Origin: Veillonella criceti
GTDB lineage: Bacteria; Bacillota; Negativicutes; Veillonellales; Veillonellaceae
DNA length: 64,000 bases
Reading direction: 5' to 3'
NCBI RefSeq assembly: GCF_900460315.1
Contig: NZ_UHIO01000001.1
Coordinates: 1,703,501-1,767,500 of the forward strand
The position numbers and the translations under genes were made by a program. Within the stretch, counting starts at the first letter, position 1, and each line of letters opens with the position of its first letter. Under the pieces are notes generated by a model. It saw only the letters and a list, made by a program, of their open reading frames with translations, was not told where the DNA came from and made no database searches. Shown here in pieces: positions 1-8,482 of this stretch.

Positions 1-321
1 AAAATCTTAGTCAAATTAATTATATCTGTTTACTAACAACTTGAATCTTGAATATATGATTTATGAATCTAAAATTAATGGAGATAGTAAGTTGTAATAC
101 TTACTATCTTTATTATAACGTAAAAAGCTATCAGAAAAAACGAAGATTAGATGAAGTTAAAAGTTGCTAGTAATCAGGCGACTATTGCTTATTTGTCTTG
201 CTAGGGGGGACGTTTGTGTTACGATAAAGTTGATTAATGAAACATCAGTGAAGTGTTAGGATTGATGTTTCACTGCTGAGTAGGTTAGTAGAATCAACAT
301 GTTTTGGAAGGAGCGTTACAT
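1..321. other. Non-coding leader upstream of the adhesin
   Basis: No convincing gene. A+T-rich. It holds a 10-bp perfect inverted repeat with arms TGAAACATCA (238-247) and TGATGTTTCA (263-272) and a 15-nt loop, about 50 nt before the adhesin start. This could be an operator or a 5'-UTR hairpin. An AAGGAG ribosome site lies at 308-313. Confidence 0.5.
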
Positions 322-2973
322 ATGGAATGGAAACACAAACGTCAAAGCAAGATTGTGAAAGCTACATTGGGGGCTGCTGTATTCGGGGTTTTGTTAGGTG
401 GCTATAGTAGTGTGTGGGCTGCAGATAATATTATAGTAGATGGTACACAAGACGGTAGTAAAAATACCGTGACAGTAGATAAGACCGCTCGTGTTGTAGG
501 TACAGGAAATACCATAGATGATAAGAGCGAGGAAGTTAAGATTGTTGGGGATAGAAATAAGGTAACGAATAGTGACCGTCAGTTAGTTTTTGGCGATGAT
601 AATGAGATTATTAATCGTGAAATGGGGATTGTTGATAATTCAGTAAGAACGACTATATCTGATGTGGTGATAGGTAAGGGCAATAAAATAACCGACAATG
701 AAATATATAGAAAACCTTATAAGGCTGTAACTATTATTGGTAATAATAATGAGTTGAAAAAAGCAGCTAATACAATAGTTATTGGAGATAATCAGACTTT
801 TGGTACAAGTGCTCCAGATAGTTCTATTATTATTGGTTCATTGACTCCAGAAGATGTGGAAAATGGGGTAATAAATTGGGCTGCTGCCAACATAGCGATC
901 GGACATGGAGCTTTAAACCGTGCAGAAGAAAGTATTGCTGTGGGGAATAGAGCAAGAACAGGATATTCAAATCAACTTATTATGGGAAATAGTTCATCAT
1001 TTGATGAAAAGACAGGAACGTTTGGTTCTATTTATGGACATATGAATAGGGTTGAAAATTCTGAAAAAATAAATACTTTTACATCAGCTAAAGGGGCCTC
1101 GATACAAGTTACAGGTTCTTACAACGCAGTAAAAGATTCGACAACCTCTTTAGTTTATGGGAGTGGTAATAAAATTACTAATTCACAAGGTTATTCATAT
1201 GAGCTAGTAAATGGGAAATCATTCTTGCCTAATAAGAAAGATGTGGCAGCTAATTTACTCATGTCGTTACAATTATATTCTTCTGATGTTGATGGTGGAA
1301 GACCTGGTTCTATAGAATTTACAAAAGCAGTTGATTTAATGCATGATTTTACACAGAATATGGGTGGAAATATAACTGTGTTCGGGAATGGTAATATCGC
1401 TGATTATACTAATCGTTCTCAAATTTGGGGTAATGGCAACACACTTACAGGGAATACAGATAAATATAGTGTTAATAACACAATAGGTGGGTTTTCAAAT
1501 ATTGGAGAAAGTATTAGTCAGAGTACTATTATAGGGGCAGGTAATATAGTTAAAAATAGTGAAGATAATCTTGTATTAGGGGATTATCATGCAGTAGAAA
1601 ATGGTAAGCATAATATTATTATTGGTTCTAGAAGCTATATAGAAAAAGAAGTAGAAAAAGATTTTGGTGTTCCTGCAAAGGAAGTTGGATTTGATTCTAC
1701 TTATAAAATTACTGAACGTACTGCAGAAAAACCGCATACTGCGAATATCTCCAATGCCGTAATGCTTGGCTACAACACAGATGTTTCACAAAATGGTGGG
1801 GTAGCATTAGGCAGTGACTCTGTAGGTTCTGTAGGTGCAAATAATCAGGGTGGCTATAATGTAGGAAACAATATAAATACATTTAATTTAGGGACAGACA
1901 CTACTTGGAATTCTAATTTAGCAGCTATTTCAGTAGGGGATAGTTCTGATGCATCAAATGTTAAAACACGTCAAATTACTAACCTGGCAGCTGGTAAAAA
2001 TGATACTGATGCGGTTAATGTAGCGCAATTGAAATCAGCTCGTGTAGAGTTGAGTGGTTCTGGTAATATAAAAGTGAATACAGTTGTTGATACAGATGGT
2101 CATTTAAAATATACTATTTCTAGTACTGGTGGTAGCTCTGAAGGTGGTTCTAGCATTACATATACTGCTGGCGATAATATTTCTATTACAGATGGTATTA
2201 TTTCAGCAACTGACACTCGTAATACGCTCGAAGCAGGCAGTCATATAGGACTTGGTGAGACTAAGCTGGCTGATGGTAGCATAAAATACACAGTTAATGT
2301 AAAAGCCGATGGTAAAGTGGAATCTGGCAATACCGGACTTGTAACAGGTGGTGCTGTTTATAATGAAACGCACGTTTCAAAAGATGGTAACTATGTAAAA
2401 CAGAGTTATACAGCTGGTCAAAACTTAGTAGCCTTAGATAGTCAGGTGAAAACGAATACAGACAGTATTAATTCGATTAACAATCAGATTACGGATATGA
2501 ATAGTAGTGTGACGAACTTAGGTAACCAAGTAAATCGTTTAGATAATCGAATTGAGCGTGTTGGGGCTGGTGCAGCTGCGTTAGCAGCATTACATCCACA
2601 GGATTTTGATCCAGAGGCTAAATGGGATATTGCTGCTGGTTATGGCAATTACCGTTCAGCGAATGCTGTGGCAATTGGTGCGTTTTATCGTCCATCTGCT
2701 GACAAGATGTTCTCCATTGGCACTAGTCTTGGTGGCGGTGAAAATATGATTAACGTAGGGGTAAGTTTGAAACTTGGCAGTAGCAGTCCATATACTGGTT
2801 ATTCTAAGGCAGCACTTGCCAATGTAGTTGCTGAACAATCAGAACAATTGCAGGCTCAGAACTCTACTATTTCAGCGTTGCAAGAAAAAGTGGCGTTACA
2901 GGCTCAAGAAAATGAAGTATTACGTACGCAGGTACAAGATATTATGCGCCAGTTAGCTGAGATAAAAAAATAA
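322..2973 (+). CDS. YadA-like trimeric autotransporter adhesin
   Basis: 883-residue surface adhesin, expected to trimerise and pass through its own outer-membrane barrel. Residues 1-37 are a signal peptide (MEWKHKRQSK, hydrophobic core, cut after VWA). Then come about 500 residues of YadA-head-type repeats rich in GNGN, GDNN and AIG/VIG turns. Near 550-575 is a neck motif (TRQITNLAAGKNDTDAVNVA), followed by a stalk with a heptad-like segment (NSINNQITDMNSSVTNLGNQ). The membrane anchor spans about 750-819 (RIERVGAGAAALAAL ... NVGVSLKLG). Unusually, about 64 residues follow the anchor, mostly Gln/Glu/Leu heptads predicted to be coiled coil. Start ATG 322 is chosen because AAGGAG lies 8 nt upstream; an in-frame TTG at 304 overlaps that site. 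Monocistronic, with a terminator at about 3085. The family call is firm; the ligand is unknown. Confidence 0.93.
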   Translation: MEWKHKRQSKIVKATLGAAVFGVLLGGYSSVWAADNIIVDGTQDGSKNTVTVDKTARVVGTGNTIDDKSEEVKIVGDRNKVTNSDRQLVFGDDNEIINREMGIVDNSVRTTISDVVIGKGNKITDNEIYRKPYKAVTIIGNNNELKKAANTIVIGDNQTFGTSAPDSSIIIGSLTPEDVENGVINWAAANIAIGHGALNRAEESIAVGNRARTGYSNQLIMGNSSSFDEKTGTFGSIYGHMNRVENSEKINTFTSAKGASIQVTGSYNAVKDSTTSLVYGSGNKITNSQGYSYELVNGKSFLPNKKDVAANLLMSLQLYSSDVDGGRPGSIEFTKAVDLMHDFTQNMGGNITVFGNGNIADYTNRSQIWGNGNTLTGNTDKYSVNNTIGGFSNIGESISQSTIIGAGNIVKNSEDNLVLGDYHAVENGKHNIIIGSRSYIEKEVEKDFGVPAKEVGFDSTYKITERTAEKPHTANISNAVMLGYNTDVSQNGGVALGSDSVGSVGANNQGGYNVGNNINTFNLGTDTTWNSNLAAISVGDSSDASNVKTRQITNLAAGKNDTDAVNVAQLKSARVELSGSGNIKVNTVVDTDGHLKYTISSTGGSSEGGSSITYTAGDNISITDGIISATDTRNTLEAGSHIGLGETKLADGSIKYTVNVKADGKVESGNTGLVTGGAVYNETHVSKDGNYVKQSYTAGQNLVALDSQVKTNTDSINSINNQITDMNSSVTNLGNQVNRLDNRIERVGAGAAALAALHPQDFDPEAKWDIAAGYGNYRSANAVAIGAFYRPSADKMFSIGTSLGGGENMINVGVSLKLGSSSPYTGYSKAALANVVAEQSEQLQAQNSTISALQEKVALQAQENEVLRTQVQDIMRQLAEIKK

Positions 2974-3014
2974 ATAAACAATAAGCAATGAGAAATAAGT
3001 AATACATGCTCAGT

Positions 3015-3056
3015 GTTAAGTGCTAAGTATTAAGTATTAAGTGCTAAGAGTTAAGT
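3015..3056. repeat. Six tandem copies of a degenerate heptamer
   Basis: Six consecutive 7-bp units follow the pattern (G/A)(T/C)TAAGT: GTTAAGT, GCTAAGT, ATTAAGT, ATTAAGT, GCTAAGA, GTTAAGT. They lie in the gap between the adhesin stop and its terminator. The region is non-coding, so copy-number change would not alter the adhesin protein. Confidence 0.8.
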
Positions 3057-3084
3057 AGAACGTATTTCAGTGGTTGAGCAAAAG

Positions 3085-3123
3085 AAAAACGTAGCATTCG
3101 TAAATGAGTGCTACGTTTTTTAA
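3085..3123. terminator. Bidirectional terminator between adhesin and XRE regulator
   Basis: The stem AAAACGTAGCA / TGCTACGTTTT is flanked by an A-run on the left and a T-run on the right. It can terminate both the adhesin (+) and the convergent regulator gene (-), whose stop codon lies inside it. Confidence 0.8.
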
Positions 3124-3401
3124 TCTTGCAAAGACTCTAAACATATTTGTTGATCTTTTCCATCGAGGTTTAACAGCATACCAATTTCAATTTGCAAGCC
3201 CGTGGCGATATGAACGAGCATAGCAATAGACACATTACCATTGTATTTGCCCCGCTCGATACGACCTAGGGCGCCAGAGCTAATTGAGGCTCTTTTAGCA
3301 AGCTCGTCTTGTGTTAAACCACGCAAGGTTCGATAGTAGGCAATACGGGCGCCAATTTGTTTAATGACGGCCTGCTTTTTTAAATCTATGTCTTTGTCCA
3401 C
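3120..3401 (-). CDS. XRE-family HTH transcriptional regulator
   Basis: Small DNA-binding protein of about 93 residues, essentially a single Cro/C1-type helix-turn-helix: IGARIAYYRTLRGLTQDELAKRA followed by ISSGALGRIERGKYNG. The second helix pair matches the recognition-helix pattern of the family. The start is uncertain. GTG at 3401 has GAGG 8 nt upstream, whereas GTG at 3410 directly abuts that site. It is convergent with the adhesin gene and could regulate it, but nothing in the sequence proves this. Target unknown. Confidence 0.8.
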   Translation of the reverse strand: MDKDIDLKKQAVIKQIGARIAYYRTLRGLTQDELAKRASISSGALGRIERGKYNGNVSIAMLVHIATGLQIEIGMLLNLDGKDQQICLESLQD

Positions 3402-3578
3402 CAAGGTCACCTCACAATAATTTTAATTGTATACATAAATTATGTCATAAAATGCTTGTCGGTAAGGCACCTAAATATGGCGTATTTATGACTAAATAGT
3501 TTTCTTTTGTATTTTGTGGCTTCGGGGCTTGATTTGTTGGCAAAAACAAGGTAATATAGTAGGGTAATAATTAAATAT

Positions 3579-3667
3579 GGAGAGGTGTCCGAGTGGTTTA
3601 AGGAGCTGGTCTTGAAAACCAGTGACTCCGCAAGGGGCCGTGGGTTCGAATCCCACCCTCTCCGCCA
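3579..3667 (+). tRNA. tRNA-Ser (anticodon TGA)
   Basis: 89-nt class II tRNA with CCA encoded. The acceptor stem is GGAGAGG (3579-3585) with CCTCTCC (3657-3663), followed by G and CCA. The anticodon arm CTGGTCTTGAAAACCAG gives anticodon TGA, reading UCA. There is a long variable arm (TGACTCCGCAAGGGGCCG) and a T-arm GGGTTCGAATCCC. It sits at the left edge of the A+T-rich defence island. Confidence 0.97.
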
Positions 3668-3670
3668 TTA

Positions 3671-3706
3671 AAAAGCGACTTTTCGGTATTTTGAAAAGTC
3701 GCTTTT
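3671..3706 (+). terminator. Terminator after tRNA-Ser
   Basis: 14-bp perfect stem, AAAAGCGACTTTTC (3671-3684) with GAAAAGTCGCTTTT (3693-3706), starting four bases after the encoded CCA. Confidence 0.85.
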
Positions 3707-4052
3707 GATTAGTAAAAATAATTATAAGTTTGTTATAAAACTAGTAGAAATAGTATTTGTACATACATAGGATGTTATAAAATTATGAATATCTAATTTT
3801 ATAGAAAAGTATAAAAAATATTAAAAATGCCCCCTTTTTGCCCCTAAGATGCCCCTTTGATAAAAATAAAAAATTGTAACGATAAGTGTTTTTGGTTAAA
3901 AAATAGAGCGATATCTTTCGATACCGCTCTCGCAAAACATTTCTGTTTTTCTCTGTAAATGTATCTTATATTAGATTGTACCAATTGTCAATGACTTTTA
4001 TGAATAAATCAAAAGTAGAACGAATAATATCGTTTCTTTTATAGGCTCTATC
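3707..4052. other. A+T-rich gap between tRNA-Ser and the Abi gene
   Basis: No gene seen. It contains three TGCCCC repeats at 3828-3855 (listed separately). It also contains a hairpin at 3905-3930 with an 11-position stem AGAGCGATATC / GATACCGCTCT (one mismatch) and loop TTTC. The hairpin lies downstream of the minus-strand Abi gene and may help terminate it. Confidence 0.5.
3828..3855. repeat. Three TGCCCC direct repeats at 11-bp spacing
   Basis: TGCCCC begins at 3828, 3839 and 3850, exactly 11 bp apart, so all three face the same side of the helix. C-runs are rare in this very A+T-rich stretch. Repeats of this type next to a tRNA 3' end resemble arm-type sites of tyrosine integrases, but no integrase gene is present here. 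Confidence 0.6.
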
Positions 4053-4916
4053 TCAATATAATCTGTTTTTGAACTCAGTTAAATCATTACATATTTTATT
4101 ATGGACTCCTGTACTGGATACAATTAGATTATGTGCATAAAATGTTGTTATGATTTGATAAAAAGGAGCACGATATAAATGCTTTCTTCTGATTCCCTTT
4201 GATAATCCGATTTTAGATAATGCGTTTATAATTTCTAAGTTGGGTCGTAAACTTGGAGGCAATTTAGCACGTAAATCATTAATTATACAATTATTATGTG
4301 CACAAGCATTGCGTAAATCTTTTACAGTACGCATAAGATACATTCTGAGTTTTAGCTCTTTTGAATTAGTTTGGGAGGCACAAAAATTGTAGAAATGGAG
4401 ATATTGTCCAAAAGAAATAATTTCGATAAAAACCCAGACTGGACAATGAATAGGATTATTCACCATATATTTATTATATAAGTTTCCACAATAGACGCTC
4501 CCTTTATTTTTATTTAAGTCAGATTTTAGTCGTTGTAGGTTGTCTGGTGATAATTGTGCAAAATAGTCAGAAATTATTTCATATGCATCAAATTTATTTT
4601 CTTGGAGTATTTTTAATAGATGGACTTTAGAAAAGTGTTCTAAATTTAGCGACATTTCTAATAAAATTTTTCTAAGCCTATTATCTATAATTGCTAAATC
4701 TATTAGGTCTGCAAAGTCAAGATTAATATATTTATCTTGATGTAGATCTTTTGTAAAGTTTTTACGAAAGGAACGAAGTTTAAAATAATTATTATTTGAT
4801 TCTAAATAGTGTATGGCTTTATTTTTGGAAATATCATTAAATTGAATTCCCTTCGCTTCGCAATGTTTTATCTGCTCTTTAGGTGTTAAAAAGTTTCCTC
4901 CAGACAAGAAAATCAT
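4053..4916 (-). CDS. Abi_2 (AbiD/AbiF-like) family protein, HEPN fold
   Basis: 287 residues, resembling the Abi_2 family of abortive-infection proteins. The N-terminal half carries the typical pattern: LTPKEQIKHCEAKGI, then IHYLESNNNYFKLRSFRKNF, then FADLIDLAIIDNRLRKILLEMSL. The C-terminal half contains RNACAHN, which fits the R-x4-H catalytic motif of HEPN ribonucleases. In this family, phage infection is thought to unleash RNA cleavage that halts the host; that is family knowledge and is not shown here. It is divergent from the DUF262 gene across about 300 bp. The start is soft, because AAAGGA lies only one to two bases before the ATG. Strongly A+T-rich compared with the flanking genes, which suggests transfer. 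Confidence 0.82.
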   Translation of the reverse strand: MIFLSGGNFLTPKEQIKHCEAKGIQFNDISKNKAIHYLESNNNYFKLRSFRKNFTKDLHQDKYINLDFADLIDLAIIDNRLRKILLEMSLNLEHFSKVHLLKILQENKFDAYEIISDYFAQLSPDNLQRLKSDLNKNKGSVYCGNLYNKYMVNNPIHCPVWVFIEIISFGQYLHFYNFCASQTNSKELKLRMYLMRTVKDLRNACAHNNCIINDLRAKLPPSLRPNLEIINALSKIGLSKGIRRKHLYRAPFYQIITTFYAHNLIVSSTGVHNKICNDLTEFKNRLY

Positions 4917-5223
4917 ATCCTTTCTTTATTTAATGTTTAAGTACATAGTTATGGAATTAAAAATGCCTACTCCATTGAGTAGACACTTAGTTGTATTATT
5001 ATGTAGTACTTTGCATATTGTTTGCTAACTTTCGTTATTTTATAGTTACATTATAGTAAATCAAGTATACAATATCAATGAGAAAAGCATTTTAAAAGTA
5101 TTTTACATTTATATTGTTAATTTCAATATTTTATAGGTAGAGGTGCATTTAAAATAATCTTGTGCATTTCAAAAATATATGATCTAATAAATATATATTC
5201 TTTAAATATTAGGGAGAAATGAT
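4917..5223. promoter_or_regulatory. Divergent promoter region of the two defence genes
   Basis: No gene seen. Very A+T-rich. It holds a perfect hairpin CTACTC-CATT-GAGTAG (4967-4982) in the Abi leader. It also has a direct repeat GTGCATTT at 5143-5150 and 5162-5169 (19 bp apart) just upstream of the DUF262 gene. A possible promoter for the latter is TTGTGC (5160-5165) with a T/A-rich -10 around 5183. No dedicated regulator gene is present. Confidence 0.45.
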
Positions 5224-7071
5224 ATGGCAGAAATAACATCAACTATGAAAACATTGAAAGAGATTTTGTATAATGAAGATATTTTTACTATTCCCGATTT
5301 TCAGAGAAGTTTTGTATGGGGAGCTAATGAGGTAAATGTATTATTTAATGATTTTGATGAAGATACAAATGGATTTAAATGTAATAAAAAAGATTTAAAT
5401 AATTTGCCTGGATATTTACTAGGGAATATAGTACTTGTTCAAGATGAAGAAAATAAAAAACAGTATGAAGTAATAGATGGACAGCAGCGATTAACGACTT
5501 TAACATTATTATTTTGTGCTTTATATTATAAATTCTCTGAACTTAGAGAGACAGAAAATGATGTTAAATGGGGGAAACATGCAGCTCAACTTTGTGATTA
5601 CTATTCTATTCTCGACGGTGAGTTTCAATTTGAAAGTGTAAAAGTTTTACATAATGACAGTTTAGAATTTAAAAATACTTATCAAGATATTATAAAATCA
5701 GGAGAATTTAATAATACTGATAATCAAAGTTCTAATAATATAATTGAAGTTTATGAAGCGATAGAAGACAATCTTAATAAAATAGCTAATGAGGATATTG
5801 AATTACTAGTGACGTTTAAGTCGTATTTAACTGAAAAAGTGAAATTAATAGTAACAACAGCTCCATCTATTGAAAGAGCATTTCAATTATTTGAAGTTCT
5901 TAATGATAGAGGTCAAACCTTAGAGCCTATGGATTTATTAAAAAATCATTTTTTAAAAGAATTATCAAATAATTTAAGTATAAATCAAATTAACGAATTT
6001 GTAGTTAATTGGAATACATTTTTAAAAAATTTAAAAGTTGGGAAAAAAGTTATTACTGCATCGACATTTATGAAACATTTTATTTTATCTGATAGAGGGG
6101 ATAATATTAAAAAAAATAGTCTGCTATCTTATTTTAAAGAAATTTATTTAGATCCGATAAAAGAGGCAGATAGACCTAATTATATACTTAAATTATCTGC
6201 AAAATTAAAAGAAATGAGTCGTATATATTCTAGTATTGAAAAGAATTCTTTAGAAAATGATTATTTAAAAAATAATAAATCTTTATTTTGTATATTTAAA
6301 TTATTATCAGTTACACAAATGCATCCAATATTAATGAATTTTTATCATTCAGATGAAAAAATAAAAAGTGAAGCAGCTAATATATGTGTACAATATGGTG
6401 CAGCTGTAATTTTTTCTTTTACTCAAACAAATCATATTGAAAAAGAGCTGCCTTCTATCATAAGAAAGTTAAAAGATTCTTCTAATGATAATGATAAGAT
6501 TAAAATACTTAAAGAGGAAATTAGAAAAAAAATAAAACCTTATATAGAAGATTTAAATCAATTATTACCTACAAAAGATCTAGCAGGAGCTAATAAACAT
6601 CAATCTTCAAAAGCATTACAATTATTAAAATTTATTGAGTTATATTTTTGCGAAAATGATAATATTATGTCTGTTGCAGGTTCTAAAATACAGCTTGAAC
6701 ATATTATGCCATATGATTCAGATTATAAGGAATATAATTATGATACGGAAGAAAATCGAATTAATTTTTTAAATCGTATAGGTAATTTAACATTACTTAT
6801 GAAGAATGCTAATTCTTCTGCTAGCAATAAGAAATTTGAGGAAAAATCTGCTTATTATGAAGCTTCAGAATTTAAAATAACCTCTACATTAGTTAAAGAA
6901 GCACAAACACCTGTAGCTAAAGGACAACATAGAACTTTGATTGATAATATAAATAATTATTTGTTTATGAAAGATACAAAGCAAATTAAATTATGGAGTG
7001 CAGAGGAGATTAATCAGCGTGGTCTTCAAATTACTAAATTGATGGATAATTTACTTACTGGTCAAATATAA
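5224..7071 (+). CDS. DUF262-DUF1524 nuclease (GmrSD-like defence protein)
   Basis: 615 residues. The N-terminal DUF262 domain is marked by FTIPDFQRSFVW (21-32) and DGQQRLTTL (85-93), the signature of its ParB-like nucleotide-binding fold. The C-terminal DUF1524 is an HNH-type nuclease with LEHIMPYDSD near residue 490 and NRIGNLTLLMKNANSSASN with a following KFEEK. This joined architecture is found in GmrSD-type modification-dependent restriction enzymes and in related nucleases such as SspE. The exact target (modified phage DNA or another cue) cannot be read from sequence. Clear AGGGAG before the ATG. Codon use is extremely A+T-rich, unlike the housekeeping genes around it. It ends at a strong terminator. 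Confidence 0.88.
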   Translation: MAEITSTMKTLKEILYNEDIFTIPDFQRSFVWGANEVNVLFNDFDEDTNGFKCNKKDLNNLPGYLLGNIVLVQDEENKKQYEVIDGQQRLTTLTLLFCALYYKFSELRETENDVKWGKHAAQLCDYYSILDGEFQFESVKVLHNDSLEFKNTYQDIIKSGEFNNTDNQSSNNIIEVYEAIEDNLNKIANEDIELLVTFKSYLTEKVKLIVTTAPSIERAFQLFEVLNDRGQTLEPMDLLKNHFLKELSNNLSINQINEFVVNWNTFLKNLKVGKKVITASTFMKHFILSDRGDNIKKNSLLSYFKEIYLDPIKEADRPNYILKLSAKLKEMSRIYSSIEKNSLENDYLKNNKSLFCIFKLLSVTQMHPILMNFYHSDEKIKSEAANICVQYGAAVIFSFTQTNHIEKELPSIIRKLKDSSNDNDKIKILKEEIRKKIKPYIEDLNQLLPTKDLAGANKHQSSKALQLLKFIELYFCENDNIMSVAGSKIQLEHIMPYDSDYKEYNYDTEENRINFLNRIGNLTLLMKNANSSASNKKFEEKSAYYEASEFKITSTLVKEAQTPVAKGQHRTLIDNINNYLFMKDTKQIKLWSAEEINQRGLQITKLMDNLLTGQI

Positions 7072-7095
7072 AATAAATTTTATATTTCCTTCCCT

Positions 7096-7127
7096 GGGAT
7101 ACCCTCATTGTCTGAGGGTATCCCTTT
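7096..7127 (+). terminator. Terminator of the DUF262 gene
   Basis: 12-bp perfect stem, GGGATACCCTCA (7096-7107) / TGAGGGTATCCC (7113-7124), with a 5-nt loop and then TTTT. It marks the right edge of the A+T-rich block. Confidence 0.88.
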
Positions 7128-7203
7128 TGTTATACTTATAGAGCAATCATATGCCATGTTATTGTATAACTATAATTATTTTTCACATAGTTAAGGAGTC
7201 TTT

Positions 7204-8391
7204 ATGTCGTCCACATATTCTTTTTACAATCGAGTCAAATTAGTAGCTAATGGAACGATTGATTTATTATCGTCGTTATTTCTGCCTATTATAGCTTTAT
7301 TGGTATCTACCGGGATTTTAAAGGGCTTATTCATTCTGCTTACGGTGAATGAGTTTGTAGTACCTAATACGAGTACCTACGCTATTTTAAATGCTATGAG
7401 TGACGCCTTTTTCTATTTTATCCCTGTCTTTTTAGCCTATACGGCAGCGAAACGATTTCAAGTTGATCCGTTCACAGCGATGTTATTGGCTTGTGTTTTG
7501 GTATATCCCGAAGTGACACAGCTTATGAAAGCTCCTGCGGCGGGTGGTATGGAGTCGGCAGAAGCGTTAGTAAAGGGAATGACGGGCCAGACAAACTGGG
7601 TTGGCCCTGATTTATTTGGTCTACCTGTGGGGCAGGTTATGTATCCTTCGTCAGTGATTCCTATTTTACTGGCCGTATACTGTATGAAATATGTTCAGAA
7701 TTTTGGTGAAAAAGTATTTCCTGAAGCGGTGCAAGGTTTATTTACGCCACCGCTATGTATTGTTGTAATGACGCCGTTCACGCTTGTAATTTTAGGCCCC
7801 ATCGGCACTTGGTTAGGGGCTTTATTAGGCAATGGGTATGAGTTAATTTATAGTTTAAGCCCTTTACTAGCTGGATTAGTAGTAGGTACAGTACAACCGT
7901 TTCTTGGTATGCTTGGTTTGCAATGGGGCTTTTTCCCAATTGCTATTAATAATGTAGCCGTATATGGTTTCGATACATTAATGCCTTTGTTTGGGTCGGC
8001 TATGTTTGCGCAAGCCGGTGCTGCATTAGCGGTAGCGGTACGAACTCGTAATACATTGTTTAAGTCAGAAGCTTTTTCTGCAGGTATTATTGCTTTATTA
8101 GGCGTAACCGAGCCCGCTGTATTTGGAGTGACACTTAGGTTGAAACGACCTATGGTTTGCGCTTGTATAGCGGGTGGTCTTGGCGGTGCTGTGGCTGGCT
8201 TTTTTAAGGTTAGTGCTGCTTCTTTTGCTATTCCTGCAGTTACCACTTTGCCTGTATTTATGGGACCGTCCTTCATGTGGTACCTATTAGCATTAGGAAT
8301 TGCTTTTGGTTTAAGCTTTGTATTGACGTTAGTGGTTGGTTTTACAGATGTTGTAGAAATAACGAATAATAAGCTTAATGAAAATAAATAA
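7204..8391 (+). CDS. Stand-alone PTS system IIC protein (beta-glucoside/glucose superfamily)
   Basis: 395-residue integral membrane protein with about ten hydrophobic segments. It matches the EIIC domain of BglP-like permeases: FLPIIALLVSTGILKG, then SDAFFYFIPVFLAYTAAKRF, then ITEP-like LLGVTEPAVFGVTLRLKRP. This domain translocates the sugar while EIIA and EIIB phosphorylate it. No EIIA or EIIB domain is fused or adjacent. It must therefore borrow partners, act as a facilitator, or be a remnant. Start ATG 7204 has AAGGAG upstream. Substrate not assignable. Confidence 0.85.
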   Translation: MSSTYSFYNRVKLVANGTIDLLSSLFLPIIALLVSTGILKGLFILLTVNEFVVPNTSTYAILNAMSDAFFYFIPVFLAYTAAKRFQVDPFTAMLLACVLVYPEVTQLMKAPAAGGMESAEALVKGMTGQTNWVGPDLFGLPVGQVMYPSSVIPILLAVYCMKYVQNFGEKVFPEAVQGLFTPPLCIVVMTPFTLVILGPIGTWLGALLGNGYELIYSLSPLLAGLVVGTVQPFLGMLGLQWGFFPIAINNVAVYGFDTLMPLFGSAMFAQAGAALAVAVRTRNTLFKSEAFSAGIIALLGVTEPAVFGVTLRLKRPMVCACIAGGLGGAVAGFFKVSAASFAIPAVTTLPVFMGPSFMWYLLALGIAFGLSFVLTLVVGFTDVVEITNNKLNENK

Positions 8392-8437
8392 AAGGTTGTA
8401 ACAGCTATATTAATTCATAGTTGTTACAACCTTTTTT
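8391..8437. terminator. Bidirectional terminator between the IIC gene and the purine permease
   Basis: Stem AAAGGTTGTAAC / GTTACAACCTTT followed by a T-run, in the gap between two converging genes. Confidence 0.85.
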
Positions 8438-8482
8438 GTTACTAATTTTTGTTACTAATTTTTGTTTAAATGTCGTTTCAGA

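Noticed and set aside
3015-3056. CRISPR array
   Set aside because: The 7-bp units are contiguous with no spacers; a simple tandem repeat. No CRISPR array or cas gene is seen in the window.
7071-7203. Right-hand attachment site (duplicate of the tRNA-Ser 3' end) closing the defence island
   Set aside because: No copy of the tRNA T-arm and acceptor sequence was found after the DUF262 gene or anywhere else in the window, so island borders cannot be proven.
7848-8276. 142-codon minus-strand frame inside the IIC gene
   Set aside because: Antisense shadow with no start signal; the plus-strand gene has clear family motifs.
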